Positions 44,821 through 53,312 of a DNA stretch of 64,000 nucleotides are shown piece by piece (position 1 is the stretch's first letter; every line of letters begins with the position of its first letter). This DNA is from an uncultured Prevotella sp. Its GTDB lineage: Bacteria; Bacteroidota; Bacteroidia; Bacteroidales; Bacteroidaceae. Both the position numbers and the translations under genes were made by a program. Under the pieces are notes generated by a model, which was given only the letters and a program-made list of their open reading frames with translations, was not told where the DNA came from and did not search any database. Location of the stretch: the NCBI GenBank assembly GCA_937877595.1, contig CALFIY010000042.1, positions 12,581 through 76,580 on the forward strand, read 5' to 3'.

Positions 44821-45393
44821 TTACAAACTGTCTATCACCTGTTGTATGTCGCCGAAAATACGCTCCAGCGAACCGAGTCCGTTTATATGGTGATGCAGTC
44901 CCTCCTGCTTATACCATTCAATGAGCGGCTGCGTCTGCTGATGATACACCGTGAGACGGCGTTTAATCGTTTCCTCGTTGTCATCAGCGCGTCCGCTCTC
45001 CTTACCACGTTTGATGAGTCGCGTCATAAGTTCGTCTTCAGGCACGTCGAGTTCCAGCATGGCAGCCACGCGGTCGCCGCGCTCGTCAAGCATCGTGCGA
45101 AGAGCCTCAGCCTGTGGTATGGTGCGTGGAAAACCGTCGAATATCACTCCCTTGTGAGCACGTCCGAAACTGTCGTATACGCTGGCAAGTATCCGCACCA
45201 TCAGGTCGTCCGGAATAAGGTTTCCCTTATCGATATACTGCTGTGCAGTTTTTCCCAGTTCCGTTCCGCGCTTTATCTCGCTGCGCAGCACGTCGCCCGT
45301 AGAGATGTGCTGCAGTCCGTAATGCTTTATCAGCATTTCGCTTTGGGTGCCCTTGCCCGAGCCAGGAGCACCGAAAATCACTATATTCTTCAT
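44821..45393 (-). CDS. adk: Adenylate kinase
   Basis: Interconverts AMP, ADP and ATP. The 190-residue short-lid form starts MKNIVIFGAPGSGKGTQSEMLIKHYG, with GFPRTIPQAE and RLIKRGKESGRADDNEETIKRRL. The frame is open to 45519 (42 more codons), but the known fold starts at MKNIVIFGAPG, so I use 45393. It lies 132 bases after hpt. Confidence 0.96.
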   Translation of the reverse strand: MKNIVIFGAPGSGKGTQSEMLIKHYGLQHISTGDVLRSEIKRGTELGKTAQQYIDKGNLIPDDLMVRILASVYDSFGRAHKGVIFDGFPRTIPQAEALRTMLDERGDRVAAMLELDVPEDELMTRLIKRGKESGRADDNEETIKRRLTVYHQQTQPLIEWYKQEGLHHHINGLGSLERIFGDIQQVIDSL

Positions 45394-45525
45394 AATAATA
45401 TGTTTCTCTTGATTGTTAGTAGTCGCTATTATCTCCTTTCCCCGTGTCCAGTCGAGCACTACGTCTCCCTTACGGGCTTCTGCGTCGCTTGGCAGATGTG
45501 GAAGTTTTATCTGGCGCATTGCCTG

Positions 45526-46062
45526 TTATTGTTTCAGAGTGTATATTTCCTTCAGGCCACGCCCCTGCTGGTCGTAGTCGAGTCCATAGCCAAGGATGAA
45601 GTCATTGGGTATTGAAAATGCGGCATAGTCGATATCCAGGTCGACCTGCAGTTTTTCCGGCTTGACAAACAGCGTACAGATATGCACCGATGCCGGATTG
45701 CGCGTGCCTATCTGCTCTATCATGCGCTTCATAGTCAGTCCGCTTTCCACTATATCTTCTACGATAATCACCGTGCGTCCTGTCAGGTCTTCGTTAATAC
45801 CAATCACTTCCTTCACCTTACCAGTAGAAGTAGTGCCCTGATAACTTGCCAATTTCACAAAGGAAATCTCACATGGAATGGTAATCTGACGCATCAAGTC
45901 GGCAGCAAAGATAAAAGCCCCGTTCAGAACTCCAAGAAGCAGCGGATTTTTCCCTTCCATGTCATGGCTAATCTGGGCTGCCACTTCTGAAATACGCTTT
46001 TGCAATTCACTTTCAGTGATTGACGTTTCAAAGGTTTTATCCTTGATTTTAACGATACTCAT
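45526..46062 (-). CDS. hpt: Hypoxanthine phosphoribosyltransferase
   Basis: Salvages hypoxanthine (and guanine) to nucleotides. The 178-residue protein has LGVLNGAFIFAADLMRQI, the SYQGTTSTG flexible loop, and the PRPP-binding VIIVEDIVESGLTM. It heads the hpt-adk-obg-pgeF run and is transcribed away from the nnr gene. It fits well with the nearby purine genes adk and guaA. Confidence 0.95.
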   Translation of the reverse strand: MSIVKIKDKTFETSITESELQKRISEVAAQISHDMEGKNPLLLGVLNGAFIFAADLMRQITIPCEISFVKLASYQGTTSTGKVKEVIGINEDLTGRTVIIVEDIVESGLTMKRMIEQIGTRNPASVHICTLFVKPEKLQVDLDIDYAAFSIPNDFILGYGLDYDQQGRGLKEIYTLKQ

Positions 46063-46086
46063 ATTGACAAATTATAAAATTTGGCA

Positions 46087-46094
46087 CAAAATTA
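46087..46094 (-). promoter_or_regulatory. hpt -7 box
   Basis: Minus-strand TAATTTTG, 25 bases before the hpt start; no -33 at the usual spacing. Confidence 0.45.
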
Positions 46095-46137
46095 CTATTT
46101 TTTTCCAAAAGAATGGACACGGGTAATGTTTTTTTCT

Positions 46138-46145
46138 TAATTTTG
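46138..46145 (+). promoter_or_regulatory. nnr -7 box
   Basis: TAATTTTG only eight bases before the nnr ATG at 46153, which gives a very short leader. It is divergent from the hpt promoter. Confidence 0.45.
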
Positions 46146-46152
46146 CACGTGA

Positions 46153-47667
46153 ATGAAGATATTTACCAGCGCTCAGATACGTGATATAGACCGCTTCACT
46201 ATCGAACATGAGCCCATTGATAGCATAGACCTGATGGAACGTGCGTCGACTGTTTTGACGCAGGCCATCATGGAGACATGGCGTCCGTCGACGCCCGTTG
46301 TCGTTTTTGCCGGACCAGGCAACAACGGAGGCGACGCAATGGCCGTAGCAAGAATGCTGAGCGAGCGAAATTATCAGGTAAGTGTCTATCTCTTTAACAT
46401 CAGCGGCCAGTTGTCAACCGACTGTGCCACAAACAAGCAGCGTCTGCTGGCAGCAAAGCGCCTGAAGGACTTCGTGGAAGTGACACAGGAGTTCGACCCT
46501 CCACGCCTGGAGCGCGACATGCTGGTAGTAGACGGTCTCTTCGGCTCAGGGCTCAACAAGCCATTGGCCGGAGGCTTTGCGTCGTTGGTGAAATACATCA
46601 ACGCATCGCCGGCGCAGGTGGTGAGTATCGACGTACCTTCCGGGCTGATGACCGAAGACAACAGTTTCAACGTCAGAGCCAACATAATACGCGCCGACAT
46701 AACGCTGACGCTTCAGCAGACGAAGTTGGCTTTTCTCTTCCCCGAGAACCAGCCTTTCATAGGCCAAGTAAGAATTCTCGACATACGTCTTAGCAAAGAG
46801 GCGACAGAGCAGACCGACGCTCAGTATTCTATTCTCGAGGAAAACGACATTCGCCAACTTCTCCTGCCGCGCGACAGTTTTGCCCATAAGGGCATGATGG
46901 GCAAGGCGCTCATCATTGCCGGCAGTTACGGCATGGCTGGAGCGGCTGTTCTGGCTGCGCGTGCCTGTCTGCGCAGCGGAGCCGGAAAGGTAACCATTCA
47001 TACGCCACGCAAAAACTACGCCGTGCTGCAGGCCGCAGTGCCAGAGGCTGTGCTACAACTCGATCCGGAAGAGACAATCTTCTCTGAAGCAGTAGACACA
47101 GAGGACTACCATGCACTGGGCATCGGCCCTGGACTCGGACAAAGCGAGCAGACGGCAATACCACTCATAGCACAGTTGCGGCGCACCACCTGCCCTGTCG
47201 TAGCAGACGCCGACGCCTTGAATATACTCGCTAACCACAGAGCATGGATACAGCAGTTGCCGAAAGGCATCATCCTGACACCGCATCCTGTGGAGTTTGA
47301 CCGCATGGACAGCCATTCTGCCGACAGTTACGAACGGCTGACCAAGGCGCGCCACCTTGCAGAGAAACTGCATGGCTACGTGATACTCAAGGGTCACTAT
47401 ACCGCAATATGTACGCCCGACGGGCGCGTGGCATTCAACCCTACGGGAAATGCAGGCATGGCAACGGCTGGCAGCGGCGATGTGCTGACAGGCATCATCA
47501 CAGCACTGCTGGCAAGGGGCTACAAGTCGCAGGATGCCTGCTATCTTGGAGTTTATCTCCACGGACTGGCCGGCGATCTGGCAGCGCGCGACCTCGGAGA
47601 GGAAAGCCTGCTGGCAAGCGACATAATACGCTATCTGTCGAGAGCCTTCAAACGTTTGAAAGAATAA
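46153..47667 (+). CDS. nnr: Bifunctional NAD(P)H-hydrate epimerase/dehydratase
   Basis: Repairs damaged NADH and NADPH hydrates. The 504-residue fusion has an N-terminal NnrE epimerase domain (FAGPGNNGGDAMAVARML, DGLFGSGLNKPL, SIDVPSGL) and a C-terminal NnrD ADP-dependent dehydratase domain (HKGMMGKALIIAGSYGMAGAAVLAARACLRSGAGKVT, PVVADADALNIL, GNAGMATAGSGDVLTGI). The length is normal. A DUF4831 gene follows 18 bases later. Confidence 0.96.
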   Translation: MKIFTSAQIRDIDRFTIEHEPIDSIDLMERASTVLTQAIMETWRPSTPVVVFAGPGNNGGDAMAVARMLSERNYQVSVYLFNISGQLSTDCATNKQRLLAAKRLKDFVEVTQEFDPPRLERDMLVVDGLFGSGLNKPLAGGFASLVKYINASPAQVVSIDVPSGLMTEDNSFNVRANIIRADITLTLQQTKLAFLFPENQPFIGQVRILDIRLSKEATEQTDAQYSILEENDIRQLLLPRDSFAHKGMMGKALIIAGSYGMAGAAVLAARACLRSGAGKVTIHTPRKNYAVLQAAVPEAVLQLDPEETIFSEAVDTEDYHALGIGPGLGQSEQTAIPLIAQLRRTTCPVVADADALNILANHRAWIQQLPKGIILTPHPVEFDRMDSHSADSYERLTKARHLAEKLHGYVILKGHYTAICTPDGRVAFNPTGNAGMATAGSGDVLTGIITALLARGYKSQDACYLGVYLHGLAGDLAARDLGEESLLASDIIRYLSRAFKRLKE

Positions 47668-47685
47668 AAACATACTAACAAGGAT

Positions 47686-48744
47686 ATGAAGAAATTACTG
47701 ATTATAGCCATGGCGCTGATGAGCCTGTCAGCAATGGCACAACCCGTAGCCACGCCTACGAAGCCGGGCATCAACGGCGATGCCGTCACCTACTTCCTTC
47801 CGAAGTCGGCCATACGCCTGCAACTGCTCATCGAAAAACGTGTCTATACTCCTGGCGACTTCTGTAAATATGCAGAGAAGTATCTGCGCATGACGGGCAT
47901 AGAGCAGGAGGAAGTGGTAACATACACCGTAGTTAACTTCGGCATCAACCAGATAGGCGTGCGCGACACCTCGAAATGCTACACCGTCAAACTGAAGGGA
48001 AAAACAGTCGGCGCAGATATCCGCCTGAACGAGGAGGGAGTGCTGCAAGCCGTAAATGCCGAGCCCGTAGCAGTGCCTGAGATGAAGCACTTCAAGCCCG
48101 GCCCACAGCCGGAGCGCATCAATCCGCGCCAATACCTTAGTGCCGAAGTTCTTGCTGCCGGCAGTATGGCCAAGATGGCCGAACTCACCGTCCAGCAGAT
48201 TATAGAACTTCAGGAACGCCGTCAGGCTCTCATCACTGGCGAAGCCGACGACACGCCAGCCGACAAGCAGCAACTGCAACTGATGCTCGACGAGATTGAA
48301 AAAGAGCGCGAGGCTCTCATGTCAATGTTTCTCGGAACCACAACACGTGACACAACGGAACAAATAGTCACCGTGTGTCCCGACAAAGAAGTGGAACGCG
48401 AGGTCATTTTCCGCATAAACAAGAAACTGGGCCTTGTTGACAAGGACGATCTCTCAGGCATCCCCTACTACATGACCGTACAGGACATGCACCGCACTCC
48501 TACCCAGCAGTACGACATGGCCGACAAGAAGAAAGAAGGTGGTTTCTGGGTCAACGTGCCTGGCAGGATAAAGGTAACGCTGCAGCGCGAGGAGCATCTG
48601 CTTGGAGCCTTCGACCTGTACGCTGCTCAGTTCGGATTCGTGGAGTGCCGAAGCGGCTCACTATTCACGCGCTATGTCACCCACATGATATTAAATCCGG
48701 TACATGGCTCGGTAGACCGCATAAATGCTGAGATGCCAAAATAA
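47686..48744 (+). CDS. DUF4831 family exported protein
   Basis: A 352-residue protein with a signal peptide ending near AMAQP (residue 19). Features typical of DUF4831: VTYFLPKSAIRLQLLIEKRVYTPGDFCKYAEKYL near the start (residues 34-67), a central helical stretch with QIIELQERRQALITGEAD, and a C-terminal half ending RYVTHMILNPVHGSVDRI. Function is unknown; the family is confined to Bacteroidetes. It is probably co-transcribed with nnr. Confidence 0.8.
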   Translation: MKKLLIIAMALMSLSAMAQPVATPTKPGINGDAVTYFLPKSAIRLQLLIEKRVYTPGDFCKYAEKYLRMTGIEQEEVVTYTVVNFGINQIGVRDTSKCYTVKLKGKTVGADIRLNEEGVLQAVNAEPVAVPEMKHFKPGPQPERINPRQYLSAEVLAAGSMAKMAELTVQQIIELQERRQALITGEADDTPADKQQLQLMLDEIEKEREALMSMFLGTTTRDTTEQIVTVCPDKEVEREVIFRINKKLGLVDKDDLSGIPYYMTVQDMHRTPTQQYDMADKKKEGGFWVNVPGRIKVTLQREEHLLGAFDLYAAQFGFVECRSGSLFTRYVTHMILNPVHGSVDRINAEMPK

Positions 48745-48783
48745 GGAAAGGCTGACAAACGATAACACAACAAAAACGGAATA

Positions 48784-48826
48784 AAAAAATGCGGCGCGTA
48801 ATCTGCATAACGCGCCGCATTTTTTT
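48784..48826. terminator. Bidirectional terminator between DUF4831 and GH2 genes
   Basis: AAAAAATGCGGCGCGT (48784-48799) pairs with the matching arm from 48810, with a ten-base loop and T-runs on both strands. It would serve the convergent genes on both sides. Confidence 0.9.
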
Positions 48827-48892
48827 CACTGCTGTTTTAATTTTTGCCAGCGCTGTTTTTATTTTTAAAAACACTGCTGTAAATTTTGCCAC
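48825..48892. repeat. Third tandem 21-bp A/T-tract repeat array
   Basis: Three full 21-base units start at 48825, 48846 and 48867, with a partial fourth. Wording (CACTGCTGTTTTAATTTTT; GCCAGCGCTGTTTTTATTTTT less one base) is nearly identical to the arrays at 4318 and 18448. It abuts the terminator on one side and lies 50 bases from the GH2 stop on the other. Confidence 0.85.
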
Positions 48893-48942
48893 AACAGCAT
48901 TTGCCTCTGCCGTCGGTGCTGACGACTTTCCGTCAGCACCGA

Positions 48943-51354
48943 TTACTTTATCTTGATGCTTGTCTCCGGCAGACCGTAGGTGCGCACGCTGAGTGTTCCC
49001 TCACCACGTACCACGGCAAGCGCCCTTCCGAAGAACGCCCGCCGCTGAGCACTTGTAAATCGCTCCATTGACGTCTGACAACCGTTGTCGGTGGCCACGA
49101 TTTCCACGTCTTTACCCGAGAAGAAAAGTTGGTTTTCAGCCCACGGACAGCGATTGCCATGCTCATCAACGACGGTGGCACGCACAAAGGTAAGGTCGCG
49201 GCCACTGTAGTCAATGTCAAGTTGCACATGGTGGGGCTCGCCGGCAGTGCGCAGCGTCTGACGCCCTACCTCACGGCCGTCACGACGCGCCACAACGCTC
49301 ACTTCGCCTGGTTCAAACACCACGCGCCATCCAACATGGAACTCCGTGCAGAGCGGTGCTCCACTGCCCTTGCGCCTCACGCCTTGCGAACGGCCGTTGA
49401 CAAAGAGTTCGACCTCATCGGCCTGACTGTAGTAGCACCACATGTCGAGTTCCTGGCCCTCAAGCCAGTTCCAGTGGGGAAAAAGGTGCAGCACGGGACG
49501 GTCGGTCCATTCGCTCTGGTACATATAGTAGACATCCTTGGGCTGGCCGGAAAGGTCTACGATGCCAAAGTATGACGAACGGGCAGGAAAGCCGTAGGGC
49601 GTGGGTTCGCCGATATAGTCAAACCCTGTCCATATAAACTGTCCGCCAACGTATGGCGTATGCTTCACCACGCTCCACGTGTCTTCATGTGTAGAGCCCC
49701 AGGGCACTCGGGAGTTGTCGTAGGCCGAGCACATGTACGAAGGGTCGCTGTACGGAAGCCACCACTCCTTCGGAGCAATGCGCACGGAGTCGCTGGGTTG
49801 CAGATAATGACTCGTAGTCTGCAGCGCCGATACGCTCTCCGTCATAATAAACGGCCTGCCAGGGAAGTTTTTCGGCACATCTTTAATCCACTCCGTATGA
49901 TAGTTGTAGCCAATGACGTCAATACCTTTCCCACGGAACAGGTGATTGCCAGGCGACGGCTCGTTGCATCCGGCAGTGACGGGACGTGTGGAGTCGAGAC
50001 GGCGCACAATGCTGGCCAGATGGTCGCACAGCATCGTATTGACACTCATCTCGCCAGCCTTGGCAAGCGTTGAGGCGTCGTGACCGGCATTAAGTATGAG
50101 ATTTGCCTGCTCAAGCGTCAGCGTATCGGCATCGGCGCTCGACCACTGCTCAAGCACCTCATTGCCAATGGACCACATCAGTATGCAGGGATGGTTACGG
50201 TCGCGCATAACAAGGTCGGTAAGGTCGCGCTCATGCCATTTGTCGAAGAAGCGCGCATAGTCGCCCGACGATTTGCGGCGGCGCCACATGTCGAAACTTT
50301 CATCCATCACTATCAGGCCCATAGTGTCGCACATGGCAAGAAGTTCGGGCGCAGGCGGATTGTGGCTTGAGCGGATGGCATTGACACCCATTTCCTTAAG
50401 CCGAAGCAGTTTGCGATGCATGGCATCCTCGCTGAGAGCAGCGCCAAGACTGCCAAAGTCGTGGTGTTCGCAGACGCCGTTGAGTTTCAGGTTGCGGCCG
50501 TTGAGCCAGAAACCTGTGGCTGCGTCGAAACGGAATGTGCGGAAACCCGTGGGCGAAGTTACTTCGTCGACAACACGGCCGCCGTCTATCACGCGCGTGC
50601 GCACGTAATATATATAAGGTGTAGTGATGTCCCACAGATGCATCTTTTTGCGCCCGAGGGCAAGCGTGGCAGTAGTGCCGCCCTTTGTCTGGGCCACCAC
50701 GTTTCCCTCGGCATCTATCAGTGCGTGGTGCAACTGCACGCGCCTGCCCGTGGGATTGTCTACTCGGGTGGTCACCGTCACGGTGCCTTTCGTGGCATCT
50801 GCCACGGCATGCACGCCCCAGTGGGCAACGTGTATGTCGCTTGTCATGGTGAGCCACACGTGGCGATAGATGCCACAGCCGCTATACCAGCGCGAATTTG
50901 GCTGGTCGCTGTTGTCCACTCTCACCGCCACAACGTTGTCGCCCTGACGCAACAGCGGCGTGATGTCATACTCAAAAGTGCTATAGCCATAAGGACGCGT
51001 GCCTACGGATTTCCCATTGACGTAGACGGTAGAGTTCATATACACGCCGTCGAACTCCATGAACACGCGCTCGTCGGCAGAGCGCTCCACACGGAAGGTC
51101 TTGCGGTACCAGCCGACACCGCCAGGCAGCGCGCCACCGCCGGCACCGCTGGGATTGCCGGCAAGAAAGTCGCCCTCGCGCGCCCAGTCGTGCGGAAGTG
51201 AGAGAAGGCGCCAGTGAGCATCGTTGTATGTGTCGCTTGCCATTGCAGCCGAGTCGGCAAGCATGAAACGCCAGTTGGCATCGAAGTTCTGTCGGTTGCG
51301 CGCATTTGCAGAAACTGCCATCATGGCAGCAACCACAAGTATCAGATTTTTCAT
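48943..51354 (-). CDS. Glycoside hydrolase family 2 enzyme (beta-galactosidase-like)
   Basis: An 803-residue exported GH2 protein with a signal peptide ending near ANARN (residue 18). It has the sugar-binding sandwich (LPHDWAREGDF, NPSGAGGGALPGGVGWYRKTF), an Ig-like domain, and a TIM barrel with acid/base Glu399 in MWSIGNEVLEQ and nucleophile Glu506 in IMTESVSAL. Such Bacteroidetes enzymes are mostly beta-galactosidases, but other GH2 activities cannot be excluded. A GH5 gene lies ten bases upstream. Confidence 0.88.
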   Translation of the reverse strand: MKNLILVVAAMMAVSANARNRQNFDANWRFMLADSAAMASDTYNDAHWRLLSLPHDWAREGDFLAGNPSGAGGGALPGGVGWYRKTFRVERSADERVFMEFDGVYMNSTVYVNGKSVGTRPYGYSTFEYDITPLLRQGDNVVAVRVDNSDQPNSRWYSGCGIYRHVWLTMTSDIHVAHWGVHAVADATKGTVTVTTRVDNPTGRRVQLHHALIDAEGNVVAQTKGGTTATLALGRKKMHLWDITTPYIYYVRTRVIDGGRVVDEVTSPTGFRTFRFDAATGFWLNGRNLKLNGVCEHHDFGSLGAALSEDAMHRKLLRLKEMGVNAIRSSHNPPAPELLAMCDTMGLIVMDESFDMWRRRKSSGDYARFFDKWHERDLTDLVMRDRNHPCILMWSIGNEVLEQWSSADADTLTLEQANLILNAGHDASTLAKAGEMSVNTMLCDHLASIVRRLDSTRPVTAGCNEPSPGNHLFRGKGIDVIGYNYHTEWIKDVPKNFPGRPFIMTESVSALQTTSHYLQPSDSVRIAPKEWWLPYSDPSYMCSAYDNSRVPWGSTHEDTWSVVKHTPYVGGQFIWTGFDYIGEPTPYGFPARSSYFGIVDLSGQPKDVYYMYQSEWTDRPVLHLFPHWNWLEGQELDMWCYYSQADEVELFVNGRSQGVRRKGSGAPLCTEFHVGWRVVFEPGEVSVVARRDGREVGRQTLRTAGEPHHVQLDIDYSGRDLTFVRATVVDEHGNRCPWAENQLFFSGKDVEIVATDNGCQTSMERFTSAQRRAFFGRALAVVRGEGTLSVRTYGLPETSIKIK

Positions 51355-51364
51355 GGTGTTATGA

Positions 51365-52792
51365 TTATTTTACTATTATCTTCCTGCTCTCCCCACTGCG
51401 GCCGAAGCGCACGACATAAGTGCCGGGGGCAAGTCCGTCAAGCGTTGCGACATGCTGCTTAAGCAGTTGGCCGCCGCAGTTATACACATCGTATGTATCT
51501 CTTTGCTGTTCACGCACCGGTGCGGCCACAGCAGAATATCCCTCCTCGCCATAATAGCCTTTTATTATGGCCTGCAGCAAGTCGGGCTGGTCTATCTGGG
51601 GCACGCTGCGCGACTCGCCGTCGGAGAGGCCCATCCAGTAGAGCGTCACAAAACCATGCTCTTTGGCGCTCTCCACGAAGTAACGGGCAAATTCAAGCAT
51701 GTTGCTGCGGTTATTCTTGTAGTCGGCTTCAGAGTCGCTTGTCCCCCATTCGCCTATCACCACAGGGGCGCGCGAAGCCAAGTGGGTGGCAATGGCCGCC
51801 ATCATCTCGCTGACCTCACTCTTAGCATTGGCAAGATTACTGATGTTGGGATATGAATGGACTTCAAAGAGGAGATGGTCTGCAACATTGTCGCCGGGCA
51901 GAGCCATCTGTTCCAAGGGGTCCTTAAGGTGGGAATTCCACGTACCGCCGCCACTGCATGCGCCGTAGGTGCTTACGATGAGGTTGCGCTGCGCATTGTT
52001 GCCGCCAGTAGCACGCACCACGTCGACAAAACTCTGTGCATAACTGTTGATTGCCTTGTATGCGTCGGCTGCCAGCGCTGCGTCGTAGCCCGAAGCACTG
52101 CCGGAAGAAGCGAAACACCACGACCGCTTCGCATCGAGCATTTCGTTGTAGCCTTCGAAGAGCAGATGCTCGTCGTAGTCACGGAATTCCTCTGCTATCT
52201 GCTGCCATACGGCTTCGAAACGCTCCTTTTGCCTGACGTAGACCTCAGTGTCGGCCAGCAGCCACGCCGTATTTGACGCACCAGTGTCGTGATGGACATT
52301 GAGAATACAGTACATTCCCTGCCCAACAACGTAGTCTACGACCTCTTTTACACGCGCCATCCATGTGGCATCTATCTTTTTGCCTATGTCGTCCTGCCAT
52401 GGCAACCATGGCGTGAGCGAACTCGTACTGCTGTTGTAAGTTACCGAACTGAAAGTGGCCTCCATGTGAGGATACCACGTCACAGGGATGCGTATCGTGT
52501 TCATTCCTGCCTCGCGCATCATTTTCATCAGTGCCGCCGTTGACTGTCTCTGTCCCCAGGCAGTCTCGTAGGCTCGCGGCGAGCGGTCGGTCCATTGCTC
52601 TATCCACATGTTGAGCGTATCTCCTGAGTTACTCTCCAGGGCATTGCCTGCATTCCATCCCACACGCATGTTGCGCGCTGCCTCGGCGGCAGTTTCAAAA
52701 TCAGCGCCAACGGCACCGACGGCACAAAAGGCCAACAGGGTAACCGTCATCAACAAGGAACGGCTACCTGTCTGTTGTTTTCTCATAGTCAA
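51365..52792 (-). CDS. Glycoside hydrolase family 5 enzyme with sorting-domain-like tail
   Basis: A 475-residue exported endoglucanase/mannanase-type protein. After a signal peptide ending near VGAD (residue 30) comes a GH5 TIM barrel with RVGWNAGNALES, ILNVHHDTG, acid/base Glu217 in LFEGYNEMLD and nucleophile Glu348 in VVIGEWGTSD. The last 45 residues (YDVYNCGGQLLKQ, then LAPGTYVVRFG and SRKIIVK) resemble a type IX secretion C-terminal sorting domain. It heads a two-gene unit with GH2, suggesting breakdown of a beta-linked plant glycan. Confidence 0.88.
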   Translation of the reverse strand: MTMRKQQTGSRSLLMTVTLLAFCAVGAVGADFETAAEAARNMRVGWNAGNALESNSGDTLNMWIEQWTDRSPRAYETAWGQRQSTAALMKMMREAGMNTIRIPVTWYPHMEATFSSVTYNSSTSSLTPWLPWQDDIGKKIDATWMARVKEVVDYVVGQGMYCILNVHHDTGASNTAWLLADTEVYVRQKERFEAVWQQIAEEFRDYDEHLLFEGYNEMLDAKRSWCFASSGSASGYDAALAADAYKAINSYAQSFVDVVRATGGNNAQRNLIVSTYGACSGGGTWNSHLKDPLEQMALPGDNVADHLLFEVHSYPNISNLANAKSEVSEMMAAIATHLASRAPVVIGEWGTSDSEADYKNNRSNMLEFARYFVESAKEHGFVTLYWMGLSDGESRSVPQIDQPDLLQAIIKGYYGEEGYSAVAAPVREQQRDTYDVYNCGGQLLKQHVATLDGLAPGTYVVRFGRSGESRKIIVK

Positions 52793-52818
52793 AAAGGGTT
52801 AGGTTTACTGTTTAGCAA

Positions 52819-52844
52819 AAAGTGACTGGTCGTCCAGTCACTTT
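52819..52844 (-). terminator. Terminator of the tRNA unit
   Basis: An 11-bp perfect stem (52819-52829 with 52834-52844) and a four-base loop, followed on the minus strand by TTTGC. It lies eight bases past the tRNA-Val 3' end. Confidence 0.75.
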
Positions 52845-52851
52845 ATCTTAG

Positions 52852-52925
52852 TGTCGACACTTGGATTCGAACCAAGGACCCCCACCATGTCAAGGTGATA
52901 CTCTAACCAACTGAGCTATGCCGAC
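52852..52925 (-). tRNA. tRNA-Val (GAC)
   Basis: On the minus strand a full cloverleaf folds: acceptor GTCGGCA with TGTCGAC, D-arm GCTCAGTTGGTTAGAGT, anticodon loop TTGACAT (GAC), T-arm CTTGGTTCGAATCCAAG. The 3' CCA is not encoded. Confidence 0.95.
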
Positions 52926-52947
52926 TTGAAAATTTGCAAAGAGCAGG

Positions 52948-53029
52948 TGCGCCTGACAGGACTCGAACCTGCACGTCGCGAGACACCAGATCCTAAGTCT
53001 GGCGCGTCTACCAATTCCGCCACAGGCGC
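52948..53029 (-). tRNA. tRNA-Leu (TAG)
   Basis: On the minus strand acceptor GCGCCTG pairs with CAGGCGC; D-arm GGCGGAATTGGTAGACGC, anticodon loop with TAG (ACTTAGGA), a long variable arm (TGTCTCGCGACG) as in class II tRNAs, and T-arm GGTTCGAGTCC. The CCA end is not encoded. It is upstream of tRNA-Val in one transcript. Confidence 0.96.
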
Positions 53030-53051
53030 GTTCCCGAAATGATAGCGGATG

Positions 53052-53086
53052 CAAAGGTAAGAAAATATTTCTCTTCAGCAGCCAAA
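53052..53086 (-). promoter_or_regulatory. Promoter of the tRNA pair
   Basis: On the minus strand TTTG (53086-53083), 23 bases, then TACCTTTG (53059-53052), about 20 bases before the tRNA-Leu 5' end. The spacer is longer than usual. Confidence 0.55.
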
Positions 53087-53252
53087 GAAAAGGGAAAAAT
53101 TTCTCTGTCGCATTGTTTTTTCTTTTTTTTAACGCTATCATTGTTACTAAATCCCCTACCATGAATTCAAAAAAAGGTGCTCCCGTTTGGCAAATTTGGA
53201 GTTCCATTGACAAGGAGCGGCTATAATGCAGGGCAAAAAAAACAAAATAACT

Positions 53253-53283
53253 TTTGTTTTGCGCGCGCTTAATCGTACCTTTG
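53253..53283 (+). promoter_or_regulatory. prfA promoter
   Basis: TTTG (53253-53256), 19 bases, then TACCTTTG (53276-53283), 29 bases before the ATG. It should drive prfA, the methyltransferase and pyrF. Confidence 0.75.
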
Positions 53284-53312
53284 CACCCTGAAAACGCAAT
53301 CACTACACTCAC

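Noticed and set aside
45394..45519. N-terminal extension of adenylate kinase or a small gene between hpt and adk
   Set aside because: The frame is open, but the adenylate kinase fold starts at MKNIVIFGAPG and the extra 42 residues have no match I recognise. Kept as untranslated spacer.
48677..48892. 71-codon minus-strand open frame with a KIKTALAKIKTAV repeat
   Set aside because: It is the 21-bp repeat read as seven-residue units plus the terminator; no ribosome site or homology.
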